Source: Diphasiastrum complanatum (lineage: Eukaryota > Streptophyta > Lycopodiopsida > Lycopodiales > Lycopodiaceae). From it: a stretch of DNA of 64,000 bases. The position numbers were made by a program, and so were the translations under genes. Location: NCBI GenBank assembly GCA_029204225.1, contig MU831915.1, positions 33,017-97,016 of the forward strand. The letters run 5' to 3'. The notes beneath the pieces were generated by a model. That model did no database searches, was not told the origin of the DNA, and saw only the letters and a list, made by a program, of their open reading frames with translations. Shown here piece by piece: positions 12,206-23,057 of the stretch (its first letter is position 1; each line of letters begins with the position of its first letter).

Positions 12206-12430
12206 AGATCATCTCCTTCGTTCTTCTTCTACTCCATCTTTTTCGCTTGGAAACTGTCCATCCGCAAAAAAAAAAACATCAATAACTTTCAAACCAAAAG
12301 TTATCTGAAGAATCTCTTCGATCAGCTTGTAGAGGACACAATTTCACTCGTTTTATTTTTTAACATCAGCTCGATCTAACGGCAAGATCATCTGCAATAT
12401 GCTCTAGAAGCCTATAGAAACCTAAAAAAA

Positions 12431-12578
12431 TAGCATCTCCAAAGCTCTCCAATAGGATTTTCATATTTGATGATTAAAACTTTCAATATATATACTATTG
12501 CAATTGATCACAATATTGTTATTGGTTTTGTATGTCGGATTCCGAAATATGAGCAATGATTTCAAGATGTGCAATGTC
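12431..12578. other. junction between LINE and gypsy element
   Basis: AT-rich, includes a short TATATATA stretch at about 12487. Probably the decayed continuation of the gypsy gag or flanking DNA; nothing diagnostic. Confidence 0.3.
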
Positions 12579-12838
12579 TTAACTAGACATTAGGAACCGC
12601 ATCGATTTCTTTGCTGGTGTCCGCTCGCCGTAAATTTCGCATGCTTGCTCGTAGATCTGGAGGAATCTGATAGGATCTGATGACCCATCGTATTTAGGTA
12701 TTTCCATTCGTGGTGCCCTCTGGACTGCTTGTAATGGTGTAACAGATACAGGTTGGCCCATTGGATCCATTGGTGCTGGTTCTGGCTCTACCTCGACTTG
12801 CGCAGCTGCTACTCTGGGAAGGTTTGCTGCTTGCATTA
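12579..12838 (-). pseudogene. gypsy gag fragment
   Basis: After the MITE the minus-strand frame continues as MQAANLPRVAAAQVEVEPEP and then PRMEIPKYDGSSDPIRFLQI. A K/PxFDGxxDPxxF-type motif opens the capsid domain of many plant gypsy gag proteins. The frame stops at 12579, after YGERTPAKKSM. The first methionine of the open frame lies inside the MITE inverted repeat, so the apparent start is an artefact of the insertion. Conserved sequence downstream in gag is absent. Confidence 0.55.
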
Positions 12839-13206
12839 GAGGAGTTTTGAGTTCCAAAAAGACCCTTTAAGAATTCGTGCAAGATGCCTTTTTTATTATT
12901 AAAATAATATAACACTAATACTTCTGACTTGCCATAACTTTTTAATCGTAGCTCAAAACTATGTCATGTAACATATCATTGGAAAGCCCTTGTTGAGCGC
13001 TTTCCAATGCACTAAACTTTGCTAAATTCAGACTTACCACTAGAAAGTTATGTCATTTTTAGTATGGAATCAAAATGTGGACTCAAAAAGTTATGTTACG
13101 TGGTTTTCAAATTTGAGTGTTTTGATTGGTCCATGTGTAAGAAAAATTTGAGAAAAATAATAAAAAGAATCTTTACAAAGGGTCTTTTTTGGATTTAGAA
13201 CTCCTC
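12839..13206. mobile_element. MITE with about 35-bp terminal inverted repeats
   Basis: The left end GAGGAGTTTTGAGTTCC and the right end GGATTTAGAACTCCTC are inverted copies, and similarity continues inward through AAAAAGACCCTTT to GATTC. The 368-bp unit is flanked by TA on both sides (12837-12838 and 13207-13208); the wider context ATTAGAGGAG is present at both ends. There is no coding capacity. TA flanks suggest a Tc1/mariner-type or (with TTA/TAA) PIF-type origin, but the ends do not match the Stowaway consensus I know. It splits the gypsy gag. Confidence 0.75.
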
Positions 13207-13429
13207 TAATGATTTATTGCTCTTCTCGCGATTGATCATCCGGATCTCGAATTCATTCGATGATAGGGTCCAAGGATGTTAGATCTTGTTGGCACAATGG
13301 AATACAAACTGGACCCTAGGGGAATAAAATCAATTTGATAGGTCGATAATATGATTTTAGGCCTCTTACGATGGTTTTTCCTTGATAACTTTTTGATCCT
13401 TGCTCCGATTGGCCTGATATTTTCACAGT

Positions 13430-14290
13430 AGCTGGATCTGGTGTAGATCTATCTACTGTTTTAATCTGAGAAGGTTACTCATGCGAGGGTTGGCTTTTAA
13501 AAGGTTTCTTCACTGATTTTCAGTCCAAAAAACTTAATTTTTTAGAAACTACTGGGAAGTAACTCTCATAGGTTTTACAAGAGCTGTATCTGATATGGAT
13601 CTAGCTCTGAAAATCTCTGCAAAGGTTAACTCTCATAGGCTATAAAAATTTCATTGTCTGTAAGGGTTCAAGAACACTTTTTTTATCTTATCTTCACCAA
13701 TAGTTTATACTAACTCTCGCAGACTTCATCACTGATGTAAAATAACATTCTGAAGCCAATGGAGTGGTCTACAAGAGTTACTTCTAAAATGATTTTCTGG
13801 ATCTTCTGATTTTGTTGATTTTTCAACACTTAAATCCAATTCTCTGCTCATTGGGGTCAAACTAACTCTCACATGATCTTCTATGTCCTTGTCTCACTGA
13901 GATGGAACTCTAGAATTCTCTGCGAGGGTTCTTGGCCTCAGGAATTGAAAATTTTAATGTTTGCGAGGGTTTTGATGGGTTTTCTCATCTTTTTCTCACT
14001 GGGAACCTTCGCACTGGTACTTAGACTGTGAACTAACTCTCACAAGCTTCTCTATGTCCTGATCTCATTGAGATGGAACTTCAGAGAGCTTTGGGAGAGT
14101 TCTTATGAAAATCTGAATTTTTTTTATATTTTACAAAGATTTTTTGAATTTTTTTTGTTTTTTTTTTTTATTTTTGCAATCCGCTTAGAACTAACTCTGG
14201 CAGGCTTCTATGCATGTCTAGGACAGTCTCCTGGAGTTGTTGTCAGTCGTGCGAGGATTAACTCTCACTGGTTTTGGAGAAAACAAAATC
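13430..14290. repeat. diverged tandem repeats in gypsy leader
   Basis: The block AACTAACTCTCACA followed by a CTTCTATGTCC block and CTCACTGAGATGGAACT recurs near 13860 and 14032, and in weaker form near 13563, 13700 and 14188. It is followed by GCGAGGGTT or close variants. The best-preserved period is about 172 bp. Confidence 0.65.
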
Positions 14291-14549
14291 TAATGGAAAT
14301 TTTGGCTCTTTTTCCCTCCAAAATGCATATTGGTGTAGTTTTTGGATTTTTTCAAGTTTTGGTTTGGATGTCAAGCCCTTAGAAGTTGTTCAGGGCCTCC
14401 TCTACCTCTAACACCTCCTCCACTAGCTGTGAACAGTCCAAGCACACAAAAATACAAAAATCTAACTATCTCTACCCAAAAATCCACCTAAAACACTAAA
14501 AGACAGGAAACAACTAAAAAGGCAGCTATACTAGTTAGAGAGAACCTAT

Positions 14550-14567
14550 CCCCGACAACAGCGCCAC
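14550..14567 (-). other. primer-binding site, Tat/Athila-like
   Basis: Minus strand TGGCGCTGTTGTCGGGG begins one base after the LTR end CCCTACA. It differs from the initiator-Met sites elsewhere in the window. Confidence 0.7.
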
Positions 14568-15373
14568 TGTAGGGATGTATATTTATTCAGTGAGCAGCCC
14601 TTGCGCCTTTCAAAGAGGGTTAGATCACTAAAATAGGCCCTAATTATGCAAAGATGCTACTTTTAGTTGGTTTTTTACTTTCTCCCTTAACTCTACTCCC
14701 TCTTAACACTACCCCCACTAACTCTACTCCACTAAACTAGCATTCCACATGATTTTGGGTGAAAGGGAAGAGAAGAATAGAAGAGATGGAGAGGAGAAGA
14801 GGAGAGAGATAGCGTGGAGAGGGAGGTTAGCTCAAAAGCTCAAGATGGAGAAACCATAACTATTAAAACAATAAACAAGGAAATGGAAAGCAAGTAGCAA
14901 ACACAACAATAGCATTAGCATGAGTGCTTAGCAAATGAGGATGCTTTGGCTCTCCAAAATAGTAGAATCTCTTCCTTCTCATTAAGCATGAAAATAGAGT
15001 ACATGAGGTGCCTTTTTATAAATGGGAAAGGCCCTTGCCCCAAAATACTATTCGCTAATATATACACTAATCATATCCATTCATCTTGGACTCAACTTAA
15101 TCCAAGGGTCCTAAAAAAGTACATTGGATATCACAAGATTCATGTGAGTCCCAAATTGGACCCAACTCAAAAAAGTTTAACACTAAGTTCTAAACTTGAC
15201 TTTGTGGCCTCTAGTTTTAAATAAAATAATAAGGCCTAAGCCTATTATTCTATTTACAACTCAACTTGTGTGCTAATTGGGCCATGGGCTTATATACGCA
15301 GGATGTTATGCCCTTGCAACACCTTTTATTAGCCAATATTAATTATTACAATATGTTGGGAATACCCCCAACA
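14568..15373 (-). repeat. gypsy LTR (806 bp)
   Basis: Plus-strand termini TGTAGGG (14568) and CCAACA (15373) give TG...CA on the minus strand. The inner edge is fixed by the PBS and the outer edge by the point where coding sequence of another element resumes at 15374. No second LTR is in the window, so it cannot be dated. Confidence 0.7.
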
Positions 15374-15786
15374 ACCTCACCAATCTGCTCAGTGAAAGGG
15401 ACAATATCAAAATTCCAGCTACCCATCGCCAATCTCGCGAAGTCCTAGCTGTACTAGATGGTGGCTTAGGTGTCAACATCATTTCCACCTCCCTCATATT
15501 AGAATGGAATTTAAGAGACAAACTTATCAAACCCACTTGTCAGCTTAGGATGTCTAATCAAAGTGTGGTCCGGCCTACCGGTTTCCTCCCACAAGTGCTA
15601 ATCAGACTAGGAGGCCTGAAATTTTCCATAGACCCAGTCGTACTCGCTATTCCTAGCAATGCCTATTCCTATGAGTTACTACTTGGTCACCCATGGCTTA
15701 CCAATGCAAGAGTCGTTCACGACTGGAGCAAAGGTCGAGTCACCTTTGGAAGTACAATGCCCTGTTTTTATTTTGATATGTATTAG
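15374..15786 (+). pseudogene. gypsy aspartic protease fragment
   Basis: The open plus-strand frame starts NLTNLLSERDNIKIPATHRQ and runs into VLAVLDGGLGVNIIS, the retropepsin active-site loop with DGG in place of the usual DSG/DTG. It continues to YELLLGHPWLTNARVVHDWS, the family's second conserved block, and stops at 15786. It is cut at its left edge by the LTR at 15373. No RT follows downstream, so the pol gene is lost after protease. This is the older target element of the nested insertion. Confidence 0.75.
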
Positions 15787-16340
15787 TTGCTTTATTTCCT
15801 AAATTTTGTTCTTTAATTCTGTTTACTGCCTGCTTGCCATTTCAACAATTTTTTTGGGTGTGTTTTCTTGTTTCAAAACATCAAGTTATCATCAAATCAG
15901 GCATACAATCAGTCTTTTTCTATGCAATCGCAAGAATCATTCTTTTTCCAAAATTTTGTTTCACAACCACACCAGATAGAGTTCGCCCACCCCCTTTTTT
16001 CTTAGTATGCATGATTCATTTATTACCTCCACGAATTAGGTCTCAGAGACAAACTTTTCATAAATAGAAAGAATTAGTTTTTTGCATCAAATCCTCATTG
16101 ATAAAATTCGTAGACAATTTGTCGAGCCTTAAAATCACCTCCACGGTTTCTCTGTCATATCTGCGAATTTTGATCAGACCCATTTTTGTACTATCAGTCA
16201 TTTTCGCTCATTTGTGTACAAAAAATCACTTACAGAAATTCGCCGACCCTTAGAACAGTGCCTCAAAATTTGCACACCTCACTGAGAAATCGTGAGCACT
16301 GAGGACGATTACTGCATAAAGTTACGAAATTCCTATCCAA
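15787..16340. other. no gene seen
   Basis: AT-rich; no recognisable RT or integrase although a pol gene would be expected to continue here. Confidence 0.4.
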
Positions 16341-16346
16341 AAAAAT

Positions 16347-16356
16347 CTATATATAG
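16347..16356 (+). promoter_or_regulatory. TATA-box-like element
   Basis: CTATATATAG lies about 110 bases upstream of a short reading frame (16459). It may be an LTR or host promoter; no direct evidence of use. Confidence 0.3.
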
Positions 16357-16458
16357 GCCTCACTCATTCTCTCCACGAGTTCATTCTAGATTTTTGCAAG
16401 AGACTTCTTGCTGAAAATTCTCAGAACCTCTCCAGAACTATCTAGAATTACTGTCATC

Positions 16459-16608
16459 ATGACTTCCAAAGACTCATTGCTCTCACTACACCGCTGGAAG
16501 GTCCCCTGTTTGCGGGGGGAAAGACCCCTTTTTCAAGCTATTTTCGATGAAAAAATCGTCGCCGCGCGCTATGACGTTGACGTGGAATCGTTCAAAAACG
16601 ACGCGTAA
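16459..16608 (+). CDS. small reading frame, unknown
   Basis: Fifty residues beginning MTSKDSLLSLHRWKVPCLRG and ending DVDVESFKNDA, downstream of a TATA-like box and in a GC-richer patch (CGTCGCCGCGCGC) unlike its surroundings. Upstream methionines in the same frame would extend it to 16408. It may be the first codons of a decayed gag. I do not recognise the protein. Confidence 0.2.
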   Translation: MTSKDSLLSLHRWKVPCLRGERPLFQAIFDEKIVAARYDVDVESFKNDA

Positions 16609-19060
16609 ATGGCCCATAATGGCCGGCTGCACTTTTATTGAAACTCTATCTATTTATTAATTTACGCTGGACTTAAATTTATTTAAGAGACCTATGCCCC
16701 TAGTTCCCGAGTTTGTCTGGGCTAGGAGGTGCCAGTTCATCTTGAAAACTAGTTAAATGGCAGTTTTGTTTACCGTGAGCCCATAGAAACTGAAACCGTA
16801 AATAGGGCCCAACTTGACTTTGAAATTGCAAGTTGAGACCAAGTTAGGTGTTAAGAACGAATTTGGGCCAGTGCCCTATTTTTAGAGGCAATTTTTTGAA
16901 AAGTCATAAGGAGGTGTCCCATTTCTTAAAGGGGTGCACCTCTAACCCATTGAGCCCCTACGTATAGGGAGGGGTGTGGGACAGCATTTTCATTGTCATA
17001 TTCTTGGAGAAAGAGAGAACTTGTGTGGAGAAGTTTGGAGAAAGGGAAGGAGTAGAAGTTGTTTTGCTTGGTGCCTCCCACTCTTCCACTTCCAATTTGT
17101 GCTCAATACCACAGAGACAAGGAGGAAGAAAGGAGAAGAGGCTGATCTGCCTGGTGCCTTCCACTCTAATTTCTTTGTTGGATCTTTGCTGCAAACTGCT
17201 TATACTTCATTGCTATTGCTCTGTTTCTCAGCCTTTAGCATTGTGTTTATTTCTTGGATCATTGTTTATTGAATCAGATTTGATGCCATTTGTTGTGTTG
17301 CCTCTAACCCTATGGTTGCAGGCCTTGACATTCTGAGGATTGTACTTGTATATCTTTCCTATCTCTGACATTTGCTTGCAGGCCTGTGAAAAAGTTGGAA
17401 GCTTTGTTGTCTCATTGGCAAGGATTCAAGAGTAGAAGACTGATCTGTTGTCTCAAAGTGTTTAATTCACTTCCTTGCAGTTCTATATGTGATAGGCTGT
17501 ATATCTAAAACTGTAGAATCTAAGAATTGGTCAAGATTACTCCCTGCTCAAAGAAAAACCATAGCTTAAGTGTCTTATTTGATGTTGAAACAATGTTTTT
17601 GTGCTGCTTGTGAATTGTTTGTGTGAGAACCATTTTTCAGAGATGCACTGATGGTTCCGGATGTCATTATTTTGTTTCAAATGCATGATTGTATATCTTT
17701 CTATTGCTTTAGTTCTGTGGCCAGAATGGCAACTGTTTGAATGCCATCGAGTCACAAGACATATTTCTTATCACTGAAGACTAACCTGATTGGTTCTTCT
17801 ATTGGAGGAAAGAAGTGTGTGCATCATGTTTAAGAAGGATGATGGCAGAGGATAAGGGGTTCAATCTCTGCTGTCTGTAATGGTAGTTTGACCTGCCTGT
17901 GCACTAATCTCCTTCCTATACCTGCTTGCCTGCGGTTCCTACCTGATCAGCGGCCTGTCCACGCTCAAAGCCTTCTCCATTTGCATCTCCCTGCTACCGC
18001 GACCCTGTAGCTGATGGATCTACCTGTGGCAGCCCTTCACGAGTTGCCTTCTGACCTACCCCTGCTGTGGCCCGCTCTGCCCTGCGACTTGTTGAGGGCC
18101 GTGCCCTTCTCAGCCTCGGGCTCGCTACCCGTGGATATCATGGGTTGTCATTGGACCTAACTCCAGGTGCGTGTTTGATCAATAGTCTTATCCTCTCCTG
18201 CCTGTTTGCGGCCATCTCATCTGTTCCCTATCTACGGGATCAATTTACAAGCAAACTCTACTTTGTTAGCAGCCCTCTCTAATCCTTGCTTACGACCAAC
18301 GCTAACTACCCATTGTTGATTAGAAAAGGAAATTATGGGCACTTAGATTATTGTAAGATGGGGCATTCCACACATCTAGTTTGCAACCCATTTATTGCTT
18401 ACTTGAGATCTTCCAATCTCATTTGTGGAGATCTTTAACCTTTAACCTCAGCCATTCGGTCACCCATCGTTCACGACCTAGTGATGTTGTACGCACTTCT
18501 ATCTTGCTTGTCTATCACTGCTCGGAGTGTGCCTTATCACATTTTGGCCCTACGGTGTTTGTGAGAGAGTGCCCAACTGCCCAATTGTGATCTGTGATCA
18601 ATCTCAGATGTGAGGACTCTACGTATCGCTAGAAATTAGGCCATCTATTAGGTTCTGACTATTACCGATTAAGAGACAACCAAATTATTGTTATCTACCA
18701 ATTCTACAGTTGCTGCAAATAACCTACACTGAGAATCGAATGTTGTTTGAAATCACAAGTCTTTGAAGGTCATTTTCTGCCTGTCCATCGTTGCTCGGAT
18801 TGTAGCCTATGAAGATTTGGCCCTACGGTCCTCATTGAGAGTTCCGTAGGTTATTTGAAAATTGTCGGTAGACCGTTAGGAATTTGCCTTGCCGATTGCC
18901 ATTAAAAGTGTCGGTGGTCATGAACGGCCTTATTTTCGACTCCATACCCAATGGAGCTTGAGCTGTAATTGTGGTATAGACCGACTTCCGTTAGCATTTC
19001 CTTAGATTGGCAGTCAATTTGGGGGTCGTTTCTAATCCTTCATCCCCAAATCCTTTTCGG
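16609..19060. other. no gene seen; leader-like region with weak duplication
   Basis: About 2.4 kb with no convincing frame. A diverged duplication of roughly 75 bases, containing TTTGGCCCTACGGT, occurs at about 18503-18590 and 18778-18850. The 17.0-17.5-kb part resembles an LTR U5/leader in composition but no termini could be set. Confidence 0.35.
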
Positions 19061-19064
19061 ACAA

Positions 19065-20288
19065 TTTATCATTGCTTTATATCAAGAATTATCTTGATGT
19101 GCTGATACTGGCCAAAGATCTGTTAATAAACATTGGTTTTGATATCAGTCATTTCATTGATCAGCAGAGTGAGAGTCTAGTCCGAGTGGCCTATTCCACA
19201 TACTCAGATGAGTTCCATTCCTTCAAACTCACCTCCAAGGATGGCAGTTAAACATCATCGACATCTCCCCAAAATGCTTACAACGCATTGGATTTCTAAA
19301 TCTGGGCAAGACGAACTAGCTCTGATTCCAAATATTTCACGAAGTTCCTGCAAGAAGATGGCAAAACCATTGCGTAGATACATCAAGCTGATCAAAGGTC
19401 CTATGCTTCGGGCAGCCGCTGAAATCCTCGTGCACATGGTAGAGGTCCACATCGCCAAGATGGATCGTATCCCTCCTAGCGATCTGTTTTCATTGACTAT
19501 GACCATAGAAGACCCCACCAACAATTACAAGTGGGCAAAAAAAGTCGTTGACAAACTATGTGTAGTGCTGAAAGCTAGGAAATCCCCTACCAAGTGAGGC
19601 TATATATTGCACATGTTGGTCACACAACATCTGGGATGGCAAACGGCTGGCGTATTGAAAGAGCTAGAGGAAGTCTATCCTAGCACAAAGAAGTGGGCCA
19701 ACCCACAGGTATCAACAGAACTTGTCTCACCGGCACCTCCCACAAAGAAGCAGAAGGGTAAGGCAGTCAACACCGATGACAATTTTTCCTGATATCTTAT
19801 CCAGTGATACAGGGGCAGAGTATGCTAAATCTAGAGGGAGCTTGAAATCCTCTCAAGTCCCAAAGGAGGTTCTAGCACAGCAGGAGGCTTCACTCCAACA
19901 AGCCCACCAAGCGGTAGCTGCAGTAGCTGGCTTTTTTTATGCTGGCGCTTTCGGTCCTTGTTCAGTAAGCGTGATTCCATTCACTCAGATCACTTCCACC
20001 ATTCCGGTATCATTACCTACTAACACCACTCCTCTTCCACCACTACCCCCACCATTTACTACCACATCCACTCCCTCATTCACAATTTACACAGATTTTG
20101 ACTCCATAATCCCCATAAAGCCCTCACCAATACATTCTTCCACTCTACTTGACTCTATAGTCAATGTAGATGATTTTGCATTGCAGTTATTAACACAAAC
20201 CCCATCCACCACCATCACAACTAATCCACAAAGCACCATGGCAGCCCAGATCATGACGTACAATATTTTGCAGACAATTGTGGCCTAG
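19065..20288 (+). pseudogene. decayed coding region, probably retroelement gag
   Basis: Three plus-strand frames follow one another with frameshifts. The first (about 19070-19247) reads YLDVLILAKDLLINIGFDIS and on; the second (to 19597) has EDPTNNYKWAKKVVDKLC. The third (19722-20288) becomes a glutamine/alanine segment and then a Pro/Thr/Ser-rich tail. A folded N-terminal part followed by a low-complexity tail resembles gag-like proteins of some large plant LTR elements, but I recognise no domain. A polypurine-like tract and a candidate LTR lie 360 bp downstream, which supports a retroelement. Confidence 0.35.
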
Positions 20289-20646
20289 TAGCATGTTTGG
20301 CAGAACTCAAAGGATATTGGGATAGGGGGCTCCCACCAATTGCCATAGATATCAACAAGCCCTTGTAGACTGAAGATGATCATATCAACGTTGTCGGCTT
20401 TATTACCAAGCATCGCTCACTTCGGCGCTCCATGTCAACATGATCGAACTCTAGAAAATCAATGGATTCCTGCAAGGCATGTTCCATTGTTACAAACAAC
20501 TACCCTTCCTTAATAGATTACGCTGGCAGATGATGGAGGGTATCGGCAACCAAATCTATCAAACCCGCCAACAATAGTCTCGCCTCCAGAAAGCTCAAAA
20601 GATCCAGGACGAAAAAACTTTGATTGGTGTGGGACCACCAATCCAA

Positions 20647-20658
20647 TGAGGGGGATAA
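20647..20658 (+). other. polypurine-tract-like sequence
   Basis: TGAGGGGGATAA followed directly by TGCTAGC, the arrangement expected at an internal/3'-LTR junction on the plus strand. Confidence 0.35.
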
Positions 20659-21283
20659 TGCTAGCAACTGTGCAAACATAGTGAAAATATAAAAAAGAAA
20701 TAAAACTCCGTGGCATTTGTTTTGTAAGCCCACGTATGAGTATTTGCCAATAAACTTCTACTATGGCATGTGATTTGTAAGACCATGGGTGGAAGCTTAA
20801 AATAATAAAATAGCTTAAACTTAGGATTAGAACTTAGACTTAAGAGAATTAAGCTTAGAAATATTCTAAGTTGTCTTAAGTTATCTTAAGTCCCAAATTA
20901 GAAACTTTTTAAAGTTCCAAGTTCTAAGAAGTTTTAGAAGCCTTAGAATGGCTAGTTTTAAACTAATCTCATAAGTTAGTGGATACTTATGGAAGGCCCT
21001 TCTTGCTATAAGAAGAGAGGCATTTGATGCAGCTCTAGGGAAGGTGCTCGGGCCTCCTCTTGCCTCCTTTCATTGATTTTTATTGTGGCATGTTTTTAAT
21101 TGCTTTATGCTTAGTTTAGCCGCAATTTATTATTTTCATCTCCCTTTTGGGTGTTAAAATAGGATCTAGTTTTTGTTAATCTTGGCTAGTTGGGTAAGCC
21201 TTAGTCAAGTTAGTTTTTATTTCCGTTACGAGCACCAGTTGGGACAGCCTTGGCGCTTCCTTCCTTCTTGTTTATATTTTACA
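20659..21283 (+). repeat. candidate 3' LTR
   Basis: Starts TGCTAGC after a polypurine-like tract and contains a CTATAAGAAG TATA-like box near 21014; a possible end is TTTTACA at 21283. No partner LTR was found upstream, so the boundaries are tentative. Confidence 0.3.
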
Positions 21284-21443
21284 GTTGAAAGCTATTTGTA
21301 GGACTTAGAAGGTGGACGACCGGTCTACTACTATACTACACCCAAATCCCTTCTTAGACCTTGCCACCGCATAGAAGTAAAAATACTTCAAACAATTTTG
21401 TAACATACCCCCACTACAATTTTGGTGACAGTCCCTTTGGCAC

Positions 21444-21448
21444 CTATG
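21444..21448. repeat. target-site duplication, left copy (CTATG)
   Basis: CTATG immediately before the solo LTR; the same five bases are at 24209-24213. Confidence 0.8.
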
Positions 21449-21534
21449 TGTAGCACAGGCATCCCAAAGGAAACTGGGAACCACACTTAGCTTCCCAGCC
21501 TTCCACTCTTGCCATCCAAACCCACTGGACATAC

Positions 21535-21775
21535 AAGCAGCCAACTCGCCAACAACGATCAGACTTAACCAGCTTGAAGTTCCGAAAACCAACATTGAGA
21601 TCCAACCTGGCGCCATGCCAGATCGGGGGTCCCGATGTGGGTGACTTCCCTCCAAGCAAGCCGCCCGACATACATCAAACTTAACCAACTTGAAGCTTCG
21701 TTACAAACGAGTAACATCCATTCCAAGCAAGCGGTCTGACTTACATCAGACTTAACCAACTGAAAGCTTCGTCAC
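21535..21775. repeat. tandem repeats (about 70 bp) inside solo LTR
   Basis: Three units share TCAGACTTAACCAACTTGAAG or variants, near 21560, 21678 and 21745. The last two are about 70 bp apart and are preceded by CCAAGCAAGC. They explain part of the extra length relative to the edge LTR. Confidence 0.7.
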
Positions 21776-21963
21776 GAGCGCTGGAAGCCAACCTGGCGCC
21801 ACGCCAGACTGGACAGCCATAAATAGGTAACTTCCACCCAAGCAAGCCATCCAACTCAGCTGACAGGTTAGAGCCCGTTCCCCAAGAGCTTAACCCATTC
21901 ACGTTCATGCAAGGAACACTCAGAACCACAAGCCGCGACAGATATGGAAACAACCAGTTCCTG

Positions 21964-22037
21964 GACCAAATGGTCCCGACAGCATACCGCTGGCGCCACG
22001 GACCGAATGGTCCCGACGGCATACCGCTGGCATCCCG
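21964..22037. repeat. 37-bp tandem duplication inside solo LTR
   Basis: Two consecutive units (21964-22000 and 22001-22037) share ATGGTCCCGAC and GCATACCGCTGGC with few differences. Confidence 0.85.
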
Positions 22038-22056
22038 GGATACGACCCTCAACTAT

Positions 22057-22706
22057 TGTGAAAGATTCAACTAGTTTCATCACATTTTGCAATATTTCCA
22101 TATTTTGCATATTGAGGCCAAAACTTGTTTTAGACTTAGAGGTTGACTTTTCAAAGTTCATTAGTCTAAATTTCATTTGAATAAACACTTTTTGAAAGTG
22201 TGGGAAAGATAGAATGCGAGTTTAAGTAGATTCAATTTGAATAAGTTGGGTACATTGAATCTAGACCCAAAATTGGTAAGGTTAGCATTTTGGTGGGAAA
22301 GCCAAGTGGCCAAATAGGGTTTGGACCTGCTATAAAAGGATGTAACTCGTGGAGAGAGTAATCTTCTCTCTTCTCTATCTCATTTCATGCTTATACATGG
22401 TTCTCTTGGGTTCTACTATCCATTGGTGCACTATCTTGGTGATTGCTTGCAATTCTATGTGTAGAATGATCTATATTTGTTATTTTTGGATCCACACGTG
22501 TGAAATACAGTAGCTTTCCGGTTTTGTATGGACAGCAACAGTACATAATCATTTCATTCAAGTTTGATCAAGTTCTATTAGTGTTTGCATCTCAAATTGT
22601 GTGTAGATGCTGATTTTTCTACATTGGTGAAATTGGTAGTGTATTTCTCTTTCTAACCAAAGATCATTCAAGTAGATTGGATCTTAAGGATCTGAAATCT
22701 TTCACA
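22057..22706 (+). repeat. 5' LTR of copia derivative
   Basis: Starts TGTGAAAG and ends CTTTCACA. It contains TATAAAAGG (near 22332) as TATA box, a CTTCTCTCTTCTC pyrimidine tract just after it, and a CACACGTGTG palindrome near 22494. Confidence 0.9.
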
Positions 22707-22719
22707 TGGTATCAGAGCT
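22707..22719 (+). other. primer-binding site (tRNA-iMet type)
   Basis: TGGTATCAGAGCT directly after the LTR end. Confidence 0.9.
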
Positions 22720-23057
22720 TGTGTTTCAGGTTATGAAGGAGGAAATCAGATCTATCAAAGATTTGGTGAAGATATCAAGTCTAGAGCATGCTAGAGAGGA
22801 TTCTACACCAAAATCAGATTTTTTGCCTTTGTAGATTGGATCTTTTGTAGATCAAAACACTAAATAGGTCAATATACTTGTTCAATTCCATTTTTTGAAT
22901 TCACATGCTGGATTTGGCCAATTTTTGGATCATTGGTTCAGCCTAAGTGGTGGCTTATAGATTGCATATCAAATTTTCAGCATTTGCATGTAGATTTGGA
23001 ATAGTCAATTTTTTGTGATTTTGTCAAAACCCTAATTTCGATTGGATCTCTATATAG

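Larger units (their letters stand above)
7829..12430 (-). mobile_element. L1-type LINE, 3' end missing
   Basis: On the minus strand, in order: possible 5' UTR (12430-12206), ORF1 with DUF4283 and a CCHC knuckle, then ORF2 with an endonuclease and a reverse transcriptase. The sequence stops within the C-terminal part of RT at about 7829, with no C-terminal domain, 3' UTR or poly-A tail. Plant LINE insertions are typically truncated at the 5' end, so losing the 3' end and keeping the 5' end needs a later deletion or rearrangement. Many stops and at least two frameshifts are present. No target duplication could be set. Confidence 0.85.
12579..15373 (-). mobile_element. Ty3/gypsy element 5' half (LTR, PBS, leader, gag)
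   Basis: On the minus strand: LTR 15373-14568, PBS 14567-14550, a 1.3-kb repeat-rich leader, and a gag start interrupted by a MITE. The PBS (TGGCGCTGTTGTCGGGG) is close to the TGGCGCCGTTGCCGGGGA site I recall from Tat/Athila-type plant gypsy elements, so I lean to that group. Everything downstream of early gag is missing and the LINE begins soon after. The LTR edge cuts the protease of a plus-strand gypsy at 15374, so this element inserted into an older one. Confidence 0.65.

Noticed and set aside
21305..22188. several overlapping minus-strand frames of up to 127 codons
   Set aside because: They fall across the solo LTR, its tandem repeats and the start of the copia LTR; composition reflects repeats.
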